Shown here piece by piece: positions 48,661-57,189 of a stretch of 64,000 nucleotides of DNA. Position 1 is the first letter of the stretch, and each line of letters opens with the position of its first letter. Under the pieces are notes generated by a model. That model was not told where the DNA came from and ran no database searches. It saw nothing but the letters and a program-made list of their open reading frames with translations. The stretch is taken from the NCBI RefSeq assembly GCF_006937785.1, contig NZ_SJEE01000002.1, positions 1 to 64,000 on the forward strand. Reading direction: 5' to 3'. A program made the translations under genes and the position numbers. Source of the stretch: Pseudanabaena sp. UWO311 (lineage in GTDB: Bacteria > Cyanobacteriota > Cyanobacteriia > Pseudanabaenales > Pseudanabaenaceae).

Positions 48661-49713
48661 CTAAGCTATCATATCAGCAATTTTTGAGACAACGCGCATT
48701 ACGCCCTCTCCATCTACGATCTGCTGTCCTTGCTGGCTCATTTTTTTTTGGTTGAGGCGATCGCACATCAACTTCTGCAATGCAAAACTAATCCATTCGA
48801 TAGACAAATCTTGATGCCATCCTAGATTTGTAATTACTCCTTGTCGATCAAGCTCGGCTATACTCTCCTTCTGATTATCCGCCACTGTAATCACGAGACT
48901 AGGCAATCCCATAAATGCTAATTCCCAATTAGTTGAGCCACCCGCAGCGATCGCTATGTCTGCCCAAGCCATCAACTCAGGCATATTACTAACATTCCGT
49001 TGCAAAGTAATTCGTGTTCTGGATTTTGCAACTTCAGTCTGTAATTTCTCATAGTGTGGGTTGCTGCCACCGACAACAACAATAACTTCTAAATTACCAC
49101 TGTTTACTTGTTGTAAAGCTTGAATGACTTTAAGGGTGATATTGTCAGGATCACTACCACCTAGGGTAACCAATATTTTAGAGGCGATCGGATTTATTAC
49201 TCTTTGCCAATTTTTCCAAGACAAGAATTCTTTTCTAAGTAGAACGTACTGCGTACCTAATAATAATTGAGTATATGGTTCTCGACTTTGATATAAGTCT
49301 ATCTTAGCTGAAATATTTTGATTTAAGATTAGATCAGCGTAGTAGTGATCGGCATGACCATTATCATCAAAAAATAATAAGCTAACATCAAAATTCTTAA
49401 TAGCTTTTTGATAAGCTGCTCCAAAATGATATCCATCTAAAATTATCCATTGAGTAGAAAATTGCTGACACAAATCTAAGGTTTGCTGAGCATCTTCATC
49501 ACTACCAGCTTCTCCTGACAAATATACAACTTCCATTCCTTCAAATCTTAATCTCGCTTCTAAAGATGGAGATTTATTTGCTAGCATAAATATAGCTTGA
49601 CCTCCTAGAACTCGCCATGTCTGTGATAATGCTAAGCAACGCATGACATGTCCTGTGCCAATCTGCGCAGAAGCATCAGCTCTAACTATGATATTCATGT
49701 CCTTAGATTTCAT
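48661..49713 (-). CDS. pseG: PseG: UDP-2,4-diacetamido-2,4,6-trideoxy-beta-L-altropyranose hydrolase
   Basis: This 350-aa GT-B-fold enzyme has the PseG-like start MNIIVRADASAQIGTGHVMR (with the catalytic His in GTGHVMR), LDGYHFGAAYQKAI, DLILNQN, and the second-half phrases VTLGGSDPDNITLKV and AAGGSTNWELAFMGLPSLVI. It cleaves the UDP sugar to release the free sugar for PseI. The start codon overlaps the stop of the amidotransferase gene (ATGA), coupling their translation. Confidence 0.9.
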   Translation of the reverse strand: MKSKDMNIIVRADASAQIGTGHVMRCLALSQTWRVLGGQAIFMLANKSPSLEARLRFEGMEVVYLSGEAGSDEDAQQTLDLCQQFSTQWIILDGYHFGAAYQKAIKNFDVSLLFFDDNGHADHYYADLILNQNISAKIDLYQSREPYTQLLLGTQYVLLRKEFLSWKNWQRVINPIASKILVTLGGSDPDNITLKVIQALQQVNSGNLEVIVVVGGSNPHYEKLQTEVAKSRTRITLQRNVSNMPELMAWADIAIAAGGSTNWELAFMGLPSLVITVADNQKESIAELDRQGVITNLGWHQDLSIEWISFALQKLMCDRLNQKKMSQQGQQIVDGEGVMRVVSKIADMIA

Positions 49714-50963
49714 GGATATCCTCTCCCTATCGTTATATATTTTGCATCACCGTTATATTCTAGATAGTTATTAGCTGTAAACAGTTGAGGCAGATTTACT
49801 TTTGTATCTTCGACTGATTGAGGTTGCTGCATACTCCAGCCATTAAATTCCCATTTATTAGTCTCAATTTGATTCCAAAATTTGGGATTGCGATGTTGAT
49901 CAATCATAAATTGTAGCGATCTCGGTGTCATTCCTAACCATTCACAAAATTGATTGATATAGGTAAGAGGGGCTAATTCATGCTTACGAACAAGAGCCAA
50001 TCCCTCTTCACGAGAGAGCCTCCCAAATCGAATCTCACGGCAAGCATGATCAGTGACTTTGGAATAGCCGTGTTTGTATAGCTTCAATAAATCGTGAAGA
50101 TCCATATAATTGAAGCAGTCAACGTAATCATAACAGTCAAAAGTTCGATTAAAGGATGCGGTTTTGTAGTCGTATTCATTCATCATTTGTTCATGTTGAG
50201 CCTTAGAATCCCATCGCACGTAATTACCTAGATATATTCCGTGTACACCGACTGTATGTAAATCGCGATCGCTAGGATAGCGGTATTGCCAGATATCTTC
50301 CTCTTTTAGAATATCGAAGATTGATAGCAAATCATCGGCTTCGTGCCCCATTAAGTCATGATCTTTACGATAGCGGCGAGTCATTTCGACTTCATGTGTA
50401 TGAGAGAACATCCCAACCTGCTCTAGCCCCTGATGAGCGCCCCAAATGATTAGAGGGATTTGATAACGAACTGCGGTCTGTACAGGAAAAACAGATTGTC
50501 CTGCCAAGATTGGCCAATAGATACTGCCAAAACGGCGTAAAGTCGTGCGTGTTATCTTTTTAACAGAAATAGGATTAACGTTTTGGTAAAGAATATCGCA
50601 ATTAAATTTTATACGCAGATTTGCTAGATTACGGATACCTAATGGTGTATTGAAATATTTATTGTAGGTAACTAAAAGCGGATTCAGTCCTAATTGCTCT
50701 TTCACTAAGTAGACAATGTAGTAAGAGTCTTGAGAACCGCTTACAGGAACGATGCAGTCATAATTTTGTCCATTCAGGTTTCGATATGGCTGGATCTGAT
50801 GTTCTAATAATTCCCATCGCGCATTCCAATCAAGGTAATCTTTCTCTTCATGAATGCGGCATCCAGAACAAATACCATCCGCATCCAAAATTAATCCTAA
50901 AGGATGAGCAGTTGAGTAAAGGCATCGCTGACAAAAGTAAATTTCTGGATGAAGTTCAGGCAT
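49710..50963 (-). CDS. N-acetyl-sugar amidotransferase (WbpG/PseA-like), copy 1
   Basis: This 417-aa protein has a zinc-binding N-terminus (CQRCLYSTAHPLGLILDADG ... CSGC; C-x2-C...C-x2-C) and a PP-loop CIVPVSGSQDSYYIVYLVKE. In the PP-loop the canonical SGGxDS is SGSQDS. A later LIIWGAHQGLEQVG is typical of the family. These enzymes make acetamido or amidine groups on sugars, using ammonia from a HisH/HisF-type partner. It lies directly after the HisF-like gene. It is clearly paralogous to 52342-53472. Confidence 0.88.
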   Translation of the reverse strand: MPELHPEIYFCQRCLYSTAHPLGLILDADGICSGCRIHEEKDYLDWNARWELLEHQIQPYRNLNGQNYDCIVPVSGSQDSYYIVYLVKEQLGLNPLLVTYNKYFNTPLGIRNLANLRIKFNCDILYQNVNPISVKKITRTTLRRFGSIYWPILAGQSVFPVQTAVRYQIPLIIWGAHQGLEQVGMFSHTHEVEMTRRYRKDHDLMGHEADDLLSIFDILKEEDIWQYRYPSDRDLHTVGVHGIYLGNYVRWDSKAQHEQMMNEYDYKTASFNRTFDCYDYVDCFNYMDLHDLLKLYKHGYSKVTDHACREIRFGRLSREEGLALVRKHELAPLTYINQFCEWLGMTPRSLQFMIDQHRNPKFWNQIETNKWEFNGWSMQQPQSVEDTKVNLPQLFTANNYLEYNGDAKYITIGRGYP

Positions 50964-51741
50964 GAGTTAATAGGGAATGGTTTGAGTCATAAACTGGATT
51001 ACGAAGTTGTGCAGACGAGATCGCTTGCTTGTATTTCTGAGCAGCCTGTTCTTTGTAATTTAAAAAGTTTCCCACAGCGATCGCGACAACATTAGGTTGA
51101 AGTAGTAGGTTTCTCATTTGAGTAGGATCGCTCAAACCACCAAAGGCGATAATGGGAACATCCTGCAAGGGGAAATTTGTAACTAGATTTGACTCAAAAC
51201 CATTGGCTTGTCCCTCATGAGAAAAATCGGAAATGAATACCTCTGAGACCACACCCAAACTAATAATTGATAGAACTTGATTTGAGATCACCGATTTAGT
51301 TTGGGTACGATAATCAAACCACTCAATTCTTCCCTCTTGCCAAGCTAGGGGAAGAGAAGCAATTATCGCCTGCGCTCCTAATCTCTCTGAAAGTTGTTGC
51401 ACTGCTTGGAGATCGTCATGTAATAGAGCATCAACAACGAGGCGATCGGCTCCATACTTAATCACCTTAATGCCATCAGCGACATTCCGAATCCCACCAG
51501 CATAGATTAAGGGAGTTGCTAAGCCCAGTTTCCCAATGCTTTCTAATAGACGAAAATCAGGTTCACTATTGCGGCGAGAGCGATCGATAACTTGTACTAA
51601 AATTTCGTCTGCACCCCAGCGATCCAAATTTTCAATTAAACATTCGGGCTTACCCAAAGGTAAATAGTGCTGATATCCAAAGGATTGCACAGCCCAACCA
51701 TCCTTAACCGTGACAACTCCTATCAATCTCTTTTTTAGCAT
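50956..51741 (-). CDS. HisF-like protein, catalytic aspartates missing
   Basis: This 261-aa TIM barrel resembles imidazole-glycerol-phosphate synthase cyclase subunit HisF. The N-terminus MLKKRLIGVVTVKDGWAVQS aligns with [20 protein letters not shown]. The essential Asp11 is Thr11 here, and the second essential Asp, in the AIDAK phrase, is Pro in SLPLAW. The phosphate-binding glycine loops are largely present (YAGGIRN, AFGGLSDP). So it cannot cyclise in the usual way and likely serves as an ammonia-channel partner for HisH and the amidotransferases. ATG 51741 is used; the longer frame to 51756 starts at a GTG. Confidence 0.85.
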   Translation of the reverse strand: MLKKRLIGVVTVKDGWAVQSFGYQHYLPLGKPECLIENLDRWGADEILVQVIDRSRRNSEPDFRLLESIGKLGLATPLIYAGGIRNVADGIKVIKYGADRLVVDALLHDDLQAVQQLSERLGAQAIIASLPLAWQEGRIEWFDYRTQTKSVISNQVLSIISLGVVSEVFISDFSHEGQANGFESNLVTNFPLQDVPIIAFGGLSDPTQMRNLLLQPNVVAIAVGNFLNYKEQAAQKYKQAISSAQLRNPVYDSNHSLLTHA

Positions 51742-52345
51742 CAACCAACCCCACAATTAAATTTTTAAGTAGTTCTCGACCAGCAACCTGACTCTTTTCT
51801 GGATGAAATTGTAAGCCCACTATACTACCATTGCGGATCACCGATGCGATCGCCTGAGAATGTTGAGACATAGCTATTTGATATTTATCCACACCTTGAT
51901 AGGTAAATGAGTGATTAAAATAAAACACCTCGTTATCACTAGCCTGAAGTAATACATCCTGTTGAATGCATTTAATCGTATTCCAGCCAATATGCCATTG
52001 TGATTCAGGTAGTGGAACGACTTCGCCTGCAATCAGATCTAACCCCAACGTATATTGATATTCATACGAAGCAGTTGTTAAGAGTTGCATACCGAGACAG
52101 ATCCCAATAATTGGGCGTTGTTTCTCAGCTTGCTGTTGCAAATAACTTTCTAGTCCGCGATCGTGAAGTGCTTGCATTGCTGACGGAAAAGCGCCAACCC
52201 CAGGCAGAATTAATACATCTGTACTATCTAAAGCTTGGGGATCAGCACTAACTCGAACTTTAAACCCCAAGTTTTTGAGGCTATGCATCACTGATGCATG
52301 ATTACCCATACCATAATCCACTATTCCTATGGTCACAGCACTCAT
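51704..52345 (-). CDS. hisH: HisH-type glutamine amidotransferase subunit
   Basis: This 213-aa class I glutaminase has IGICLGMQLL with nucleophile Cys83, LQFHPEKS with His181 and Glu183, and the oxyanion loop ILPGVGAFPSA. All three triad residues are present, unlike the CTP-synthase-like protein at 4254. It should hydrolyse glutamine and feed ammonia through the HisF-like protein to the sugar amidotransferases. It overlaps the downstream gene by 38 bp and the upstream amidotransferase stop by 4 bp (ATGA). Confidence 0.92.
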   Translation of the reverse strand: MSAVTIGIVDYGMGNHASVMHSLKNLGFKVRVSADPQALDSTDVLILPGVGAFPSAMQALHDRGLESYLQQQAEKQRPIIGICLGMQLLTTASYEYQYTLGLDLIAGEVVPLPESQWHIGWNTIKCIQQDVLLQASDNEVFYFNHSFTYQGVDKYQIAMSQHSQAIASVIRNGSIVGLQFHPEKSQVAGRELLKNLIVGLVDAKKEIDRSCHG

Positions 52346-53472
52346 AAACCAACTCCAACCTTAAATTTGCGAAGGATCGCTCCATTTGGTTCCACCGAAA
52401 ATAGGTGTAGATTTACTGAAGCATAAACTTGATCCCAAAATTCATTTACTGATATATCGATGTATGTACAGAAACTCTCTATGTATTCGTCACTACAAGC
52501 ATTATCGTACTTCTCTACCACAGAGATTCCTTGTTCACGAGTCATTCTTCCAAGGCGAATTTCCTCATTGACATAATCCGTCACACGTCCAAAACCAAAT
52601 TTATAGTATTTAATCATCTGATTAAGCGTCACCCAGTCTTCATCAAGTGAAGTTACTCCATGAAGATCACCTGTATTTTGCACAGTATCTTCACGTATTT
52701 CCAGTCCATTGGCACAGGAATAAGCTGCATTATTTACAAGCGACCAGTCACCCAAAAACCATCCCAAATAGACAATCTGTATCTTGGATACATCAAACTC
52801 TTTGGGACTAGGATATATATAGGGCAAAAGTTCTTGATAAGTAAAATCTGCATCTAACATCCAAGCTAAACCACCACCAGAGAGGGTATTCATATAACGT
52901 AAGTTATTACCGTCATAACCATAACGACCTAAAGTCTTTAAATCACCTAACTGTAATCCGGGATTTTCTCCCCAGAGGATCAAGGGGATATTGTAGCGAA
53001 TGGCTATTTGGGGAACAGAAGAAAACAAGGCGAGTTCTGTAGAACGCGCCCAATTTGTAAATTTATCAAAGCTAACTCTCATCAAACGTCGCCAAGTTTC
53101 AGGCGCAGGTGCAGATAAAACTACATCAAAACCTAGATCAATGAGGTTAGAAATATTATCAACACCTCTCTGGGTGACTTGTGGCGGCGGATAGCTAAGA
53201 CAAACTAAAAGAGGAGTCAAACCCAATTTGTCGCGCACGTATAAAGCTTGTCTCGTACTATCTTTACCGCCGCTAACGCCAATAATACAATCAAAATACT
53301 GACCAGATTGACGGGGAAACTGCTTTAATAAATCGTCTAAGATTTCATATCGTTCTTGCCAATCGACATCCTTGAGTTGTCGAAAATAATGGCAAGCAGG
53401 ACAAATTCCTGTCTCAGTAAACTGGGAATTTGGTCTTGTATTTGGTTGTAAGCAGGACTTACAGTATTTCAT
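52342..53472 (-). CDS. N-acetyl-sugar amidotransferase (WbpG/PseA-like), copy 2
   Basis: This 376-aa protein has CKSCLQPNTRPNSQFTETGI ... CPAC (zinc site) and a canonical PP-loop CIIGVSGGKDSTRQALYVRD. PLILWGENPGLQLGDLKT matches WbpG-like proteins. It is paralogous to copy 1 (49710), but its PP-loop keeps both glycines. The two copies flank the HisH/HisF-like pair, so both may share that ammonia source. It starts a new run after a 122-bp spacer. Confidence 0.9.
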   Translation of the reverse strand: MKYCKSCLQPNTRPNSQFTETGICPACHYFRQLKDVDWQERYEILDDLLKQFPRQSGQYFDCIIGVSGGKDSTRQALYVRDKLGLTPLLVCLSYPPPQVTQRGVDNISNLIDLGFDVVLSAPAPETWRRLMRVSFDKFTNWARSTELALFSSVPQIAIRYNIPLILWGENPGLQLGDLKTLGRYGYDGNNLRYMNTLSGGGLAWMLDADFTYQELLPYIYPSPKEFDVSKIQIVYLGWFLGDWSLVNNAAYSCANGLEIREDTVQNTGDLHGVTSLDEDWVTLNQMIKYYKFGFGRVTDYVNEEIRLGRMTREQGISVVEKYDNACSDEYIESFCTYIDISVNEFWDQVYASVNLHLFSVEPNGAILRKFKVGVGL

Positions 53473-53594
53473 TGCAATTGCCGAGTAAATGGATAGAATA
53501 CGTAGGATGATGCGGCGCTCATTTGTATTTAAAACATTAAGCTGATAATTATTACTTCCAATTTATAAGCCATACAGCTTTTTTGTAGTGTTCT

Positions 53595-54908
53595 TTATTC
53601 CACTGCTTTACTTGTTAATGTTAATCGAGCATAAGTATATGGGGAATAACGCATAGAGATAGATAAAGAATCTGTTAATTGATCACTTAGTTGAATAGAA
53701 CTATACGGAGCACCAAAAAGATCTGTACTAAAAGTGAGCATAAGGATTAATCTTTCTCCATCCTCCAAAGCTTTCCCTTTGTGAAAGGCTCTAGTATCAG
53801 CAGCAATAATAGTTCCTTTTTTACCGACTATTTCATCTATATTGTTCTTGCCATAAAAGTCTTCAATTTCTTGATCTGAGAATCGACCATCTCTAAGTAA
53901 GCTAGGAGGTTTAGAACGATGAGAATTTCTAACAAAACAATGCGGTCCGTTATGTGTAGTAACTTCAGTAAGATAGACAAAAATGTTAATAAATTTAATA
54001 GCATCTCCATCCCAATGATATAGCTGAGCCGAGGATGAATCTGAGGCTCCTTTCAATAAATCTGTACTCCACCACATACTGATATTTCTGAGCACAGCTC
54101 TACAACCAAAATATTCTTGCACCATCGATATTACTGAAAAATCTGCAATCAGGTTCTGAATATCTAGATTTTTCGCTAATTCTTGTTCATCAATACGATA
54201 AGTTACAGACTTAGGATTATGACGATCATATATTAGGTATTCCTTTGTTGATAGTTCAGGGTAATAAGGAGATAATTTGCATAGGGAAACTTCAGCAAAT
54301 GAAACTAAGCGATCGCTAATTTCCGAATTCAACTTTGTATCAAAGATATGATATCCATTCTTTTTAATTTCTCCAACAACATTTTGGAGATCTTTTAATT
54401 TAATAAGCTCTAAATTTTCTACTTGATTAGGTAATAAATATTTAGGGAAAAAAAGTCCGTAAAAAGAAGCCCAGAACTCGTTAAAACTACCATTTGTAAT
54501 CCAGTATAATTGTCTAGAGCTGTAATAGGCTTCTGAGGTAGTTACGCCAGTATCGCAATAACACTCATATCCCTCAATAAAAATGATCATGGTGTCATAA
54601 AATTGATTATGAGCCGACCTGATTTTTTGCTCACATGCCCAAGCCCATAGAACCGAAGAGAAATCGCGTCTGAACACACTATATCTCAACTTTTCTTTTT
54701 CAGATTCATCAATTAGCTGCTGTTCAATATCCTGTAATTCGAGAACTAAACTTAAAAATTTTTCTGATGGTGTATCAATTATAAATTTATTTCTAAATAA
54801 GTATTTATAATGTCTATATCTAGCGAGCTTACAAAAAAATCTATCGGCTTTAGAAAAGATCTTTTTTAATTTCAATGAAACCCTATTTTCAAATAAGATA
54901 TCTAGCAT
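53595..54908 (-). CDS. PhyH-type Fe(II)/2-oxoglutarate dioxygenase-like protein
   Basis: This 437-aa protein has an AT-rich N-terminal half and a C-terminal PhyH-like core. LYHWDGD carries the HxD metal site, THNGPHCFVRNSHRSKPP the substrate-positioning strand, and RAFHKGKALEDGERLIL the second His and the 2-oxoglutarate-binding Arg. HxD...H-type enzymes hydroxylate aliphatic carbons. In this cluster it could hydroxylate the sugar or its lipid carrier; the substrate is unknown. It contains one GCGATCGC site and low GC. Confidence 0.72.
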   Translation of the reverse strand: MLDILFENRVSLKLKKIFSKADRFFCKLARYRHYKYLFRNKFIIDTPSEKFLSLVLELQDIEQQLIDESEKEKLRYSVFRRDFSSVLWAWACEQKIRSAHNQFYDTMIIFIEGYECYCDTGVTTSEAYYSSRQLYWITNGSFNEFWASFYGLFFPKYLLPNQVENLELIKLKDLQNVVGEIKKNGYHIFDTKLNSEISDRLVSFAEVSLCKLSPYYPELSTKEYLIYDRHNPKSVTYRIDEQELAKNLDIQNLIADFSVISMVQEYFGCRAVLRNISMWWSTDLLKGASDSSSAQLYHWDGDAIKFINIFVYLTEVTTHNGPHCFVRNSHRSKPPSLLRDGRFSDQEIEDFYGKNNIDEIVGKKGTIIAADTRAFHKGKALEDGERLILMLTFSTDLFGAPYSSIQLSDQLTDSLSISMRYSPYTYARLTLTSKAVE

Positions 54909-54958
54909 TGTTTTTCAGACTATTAAACTAAAAAGTAGAGATAAATGCAAAATGCAAT

Positions 54959-55723
54959 CTATTTCTTAACTGTAAATATAACGCAAATACGAGATGGTTT
55001 GTCAACAAGTCCTTCAGATGTATGTGATCTTTTACTTGGAGCATCATGGGAAAAATAAACATGATCAACATAACCATCGAACAAATCAATAATCTCTTTT
55101 ACCGAATTACATTCTTGATGTCCATTCTCAACTATTTCATATCCACAAAGTTTTTTTATATCTTCACTTGTCATATTTGAATATTCAACAGCAACCCCAA
55201 ATACAGCTCCACTTTTAGCGATCCTAATAGATTCTTGAACCCACTTCTTTGGATCTTTACTATAACCTAAAGTATATCCACTAATAATTACATCAAACTC
55301 ATTATCTGCATATTGTGTTTGATGCATATCACCTACATCAATTAGTGGAGAATAACTCATGAGATCTAGTCCACGAATATTTTTATTTGGGAATCCATGT
55401 CCTACCAGACTTAGCAAATCCCCTTCATTTCTAGGTCCAATAACAAGAATTTTTGAATTATGATCAAGAAATTCGAGCACTGAAATGGGCTTAATGATTA
55501 AATCCATTCTACTGTACATATCAAAGTTCTTTAGTGACTTAAGATTATGCTTATTGGTATTATTAAATGCATCTTCTGACGAAACTATCTGCCATCTCTT
55601 CTTTATTTCATAGAAGTAGAATAAACGTATTCTTCCAACAAACTTTCTAATAGAAGGGATTACTAGTGTTTGAGAATAAAAAGATATTAATCGCTGCTTC
55701 AATCGCAAAAATTTTAAAAGCAT
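54959..55723 (-). CDS. Methyltransferase-like protein
   Basis: This 254-aa protein has KILVIGPRNEGDLLSLVGHG, a diverged motif I (usual GxGxG is G-P-R-N-E-G), DVGDMHQTQYADNEFDVIIS and GYTLGYSKDPKKWVQESIRI. These phrases fit a class I SAM methyltransferase, but the poor motif I leaves doubt whether it binds SAM. It has no GCGATCGC site and low GC, unlike the surrounding genes. Confidence 0.6.
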   Translation of the reverse strand: MLLKFLRLKQRLISFYSQTLVIPSIRKFVGRIRLFYFYEIKKRWQIVSSEDAFNNTNKHNLKSLKNFDMYSRMDLIIKPISVLEFLDHNSKILVIGPRNEGDLLSLVGHGFPNKNIRGLDLMSYSPLIDVGDMHQTQYADNEFDVIISGYTLGYSKDPKKWVQESIRIAKSGAVFGVAVEYSNMTSEDIKKLCGYEIVENGHQECNSVKEIIDLFDGYVDHVYFSHDAPSKRSHTSEGLVDKPSRICVIFTVKK

Positions 55724-55736
55724 ACTATTAAGAGGG

Positions 55737-56642
55737 TTAGTGGTTTAAAATATCTACTAGTTTGATGATTTTAGGTTGGGGTAGGATGCAGGCATCTCCC
55801 CAAGGAGGAATTGAGCAGACAACTCTCTTACCAGCCGCTAGTGATACAACCATAGCATAGGTTTGACAACCAACTACTATATCTGACCATGCAATAGACT
55901 CAGCTAAAGTTAGAGAAGTATCTAAAGATATATCTAAATTTTTTTGCAAATCTATCCATTGATTATATTTACCAATTGGATCGGAAGGATGGGGACGAAG
56001 TTTAATTGATAGATGGCTTTCAAGTTGTAAAAAATCCATGTTTTGGATAAAAAAGTCTAATGCTTGAAATTCTCCTAACTGTCCACTATTACCCCAAGAG
56101 TGACGTATTGGTTCAAGGACATAAAGTAATCTTGTTGTCTCAGATTTTGTAACAGAGATCTCTTGCAAACGTACTTCTGCAACGATGCTATCCAGATATA
56201 GATTTGGTAACTGCCTAACTTGTATGTTTGGAAAGTAATTTTCTGCAAGTTTCTTAGCGTATTCATCGGTTACCCATATTTCGTCTGGTAGTATTTCTTC
56301 ATTGTTACGAATGAAGCGATCGCGGTAGTTTGTCCAATGATCGATAACTGCAACGGACTTTATTCCTGAATTCTGGGCTAATTTTCTAGCGTCAAATTCT
56401 AGACTAGATTGCCAACCTGTACCACTGATTAATAATTTAGCATCTGATAATGAATCTAAATTGGGGCTGGGTTTTGAGTCAGGAAATGCCTTTAACCAGA
56501 GAGAACGCGCGGGGCCAGCAACACAGGCATGAATTTGCTCAACCTGATCATTAGGTAAATTTTTTAACCAAGCAATAATATGGTTCGCGGCTCCAGCATC
56601 ATGGGCAGCGATCGCAAGGGGAAACTCTAACGATTCAAGCAT
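55737..56642 (-). CDS. Putative GT-B-like protein of surface-polysaccharide loci
   Basis: This 301-aa protein starts EFPLAIAAHDAGAANHIIAW, has LLISGTGWQSSLEFDARKLA, VIDHWTNYRDRF, LSIKLRPHPSDPIGKYNQWI and ESIAWSDIVVGCQTYAMVVS. RPHPSD and VGCQTYA resemble the donor-phosphate-binding half of GT-B enzymes such as those of PseE/NeuC-like fold. The catalytic identity is unclear. It overlaps the GNAT gene by 8 bp. Confidence 0.6.
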   Translation of the reverse strand: MLESLEFPLAIAAHDAGAANHIIAWLKNLPNDQVEQIHACVAGPARSLWLKAFPDSKPSPNLDSLSDAKLLISGTGWQSSLEFDARKLAQNSGIKSVAVIDHWTNYRDRFIRNNEEILPDEIWVTDEYAKKLAENYFPNIQVRQLPNLYLDSIVAEVRLQEISVTKSETTRLLYVLEPIRHSWGNSGQLGEFQALDFFIQNMDFLQLESHLSIKLRPHPSDPIGKYNQWIDLQKNLDISLDTSLTLAESIAWSDIVVGCQTYAMVVSLAAGKRVVCSIPPWGDACILPQPKIIKLVDILNH

Positions 56643-57189
56643 TGGAAAATTTGGCGAAATGTAAGATATCTACTGGATTACTGTCAACTAGTTCATGATC
56701 GGCTCTGATTCCATCTGGTTTCATACCAGAACTAAGCATAATATTAACCATAGCTGTGTTGCATCTCAAGGTTCCTCCTGTTACTTTTCTAAGTTGGATT
56801 TGATCGAAAAGACTCTCCATTAAAGTTATCCATGCATCTTGACCAATACCTTTACCCCAATATTGGCGATCGCCAATCATAATCCCCATATCGGCGGTTT
56901 GATGAACTTTGGAGATATATGCGGTCATCGTTCCAATAAATTTTGCATCTTGATAAATTGCTACAAAAATATTATCGGAATTCTCAAATGATTTTAAATA
57001 AGCCCTACAGGTTTCTTGATTGTGCTGGCGAAATCTCTGATTACTATACCTGACAACATCAGGATCATTCAGCCAGTTAATATATTCAGAGGTAAGATTG
57101 TCATCGACAAACTGCTGTAGTATCACTAGTTTTCCTGACAAAGGAAAATAAATACGGCTACTTGATTGATTAAACAATGGATTAGACAT
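56635..57189 (-). CDS. GNAT N-acetyltransferase (PseH-like candidate)
   Basis: This 184-aa GNAT has IYWLNDPDVVRYSNQRFRQH-type N-terminal phrases (SEYINWLNDPDVVRYSNQRF), GIMIGDRQYWGKGIGQDAWI (acetyl-CoA loop with W-G-K-G-I-G) and VNIMLSSGMKPDGIRADHEL near the C-terminus. This fits sugar N-acetyltransferases that acetylate the 4-amine of a UDP-4-amino sugar (PseH role), next to the DegT aminotransferase that would make the amine. It overlaps that gene by 8 bp. Confidence 0.78.
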   Translation of the reverse strand: MSNPLFNQSSSRIYFPLSGKLVILQQFVDDNLTSEYINWLNDPDVVRYSNQRFRQHNQETCRAYLKSFENSDNIFVAIYQDAKFIGTMTAYISKVHQTADMGIMIGDRQYWGKGIGQDAWITLMESLFDQIQLRKVTGGTLRCNTAMVNIMLSSGMKPDGIRADHELVDSNPVDILHFAKFSNA

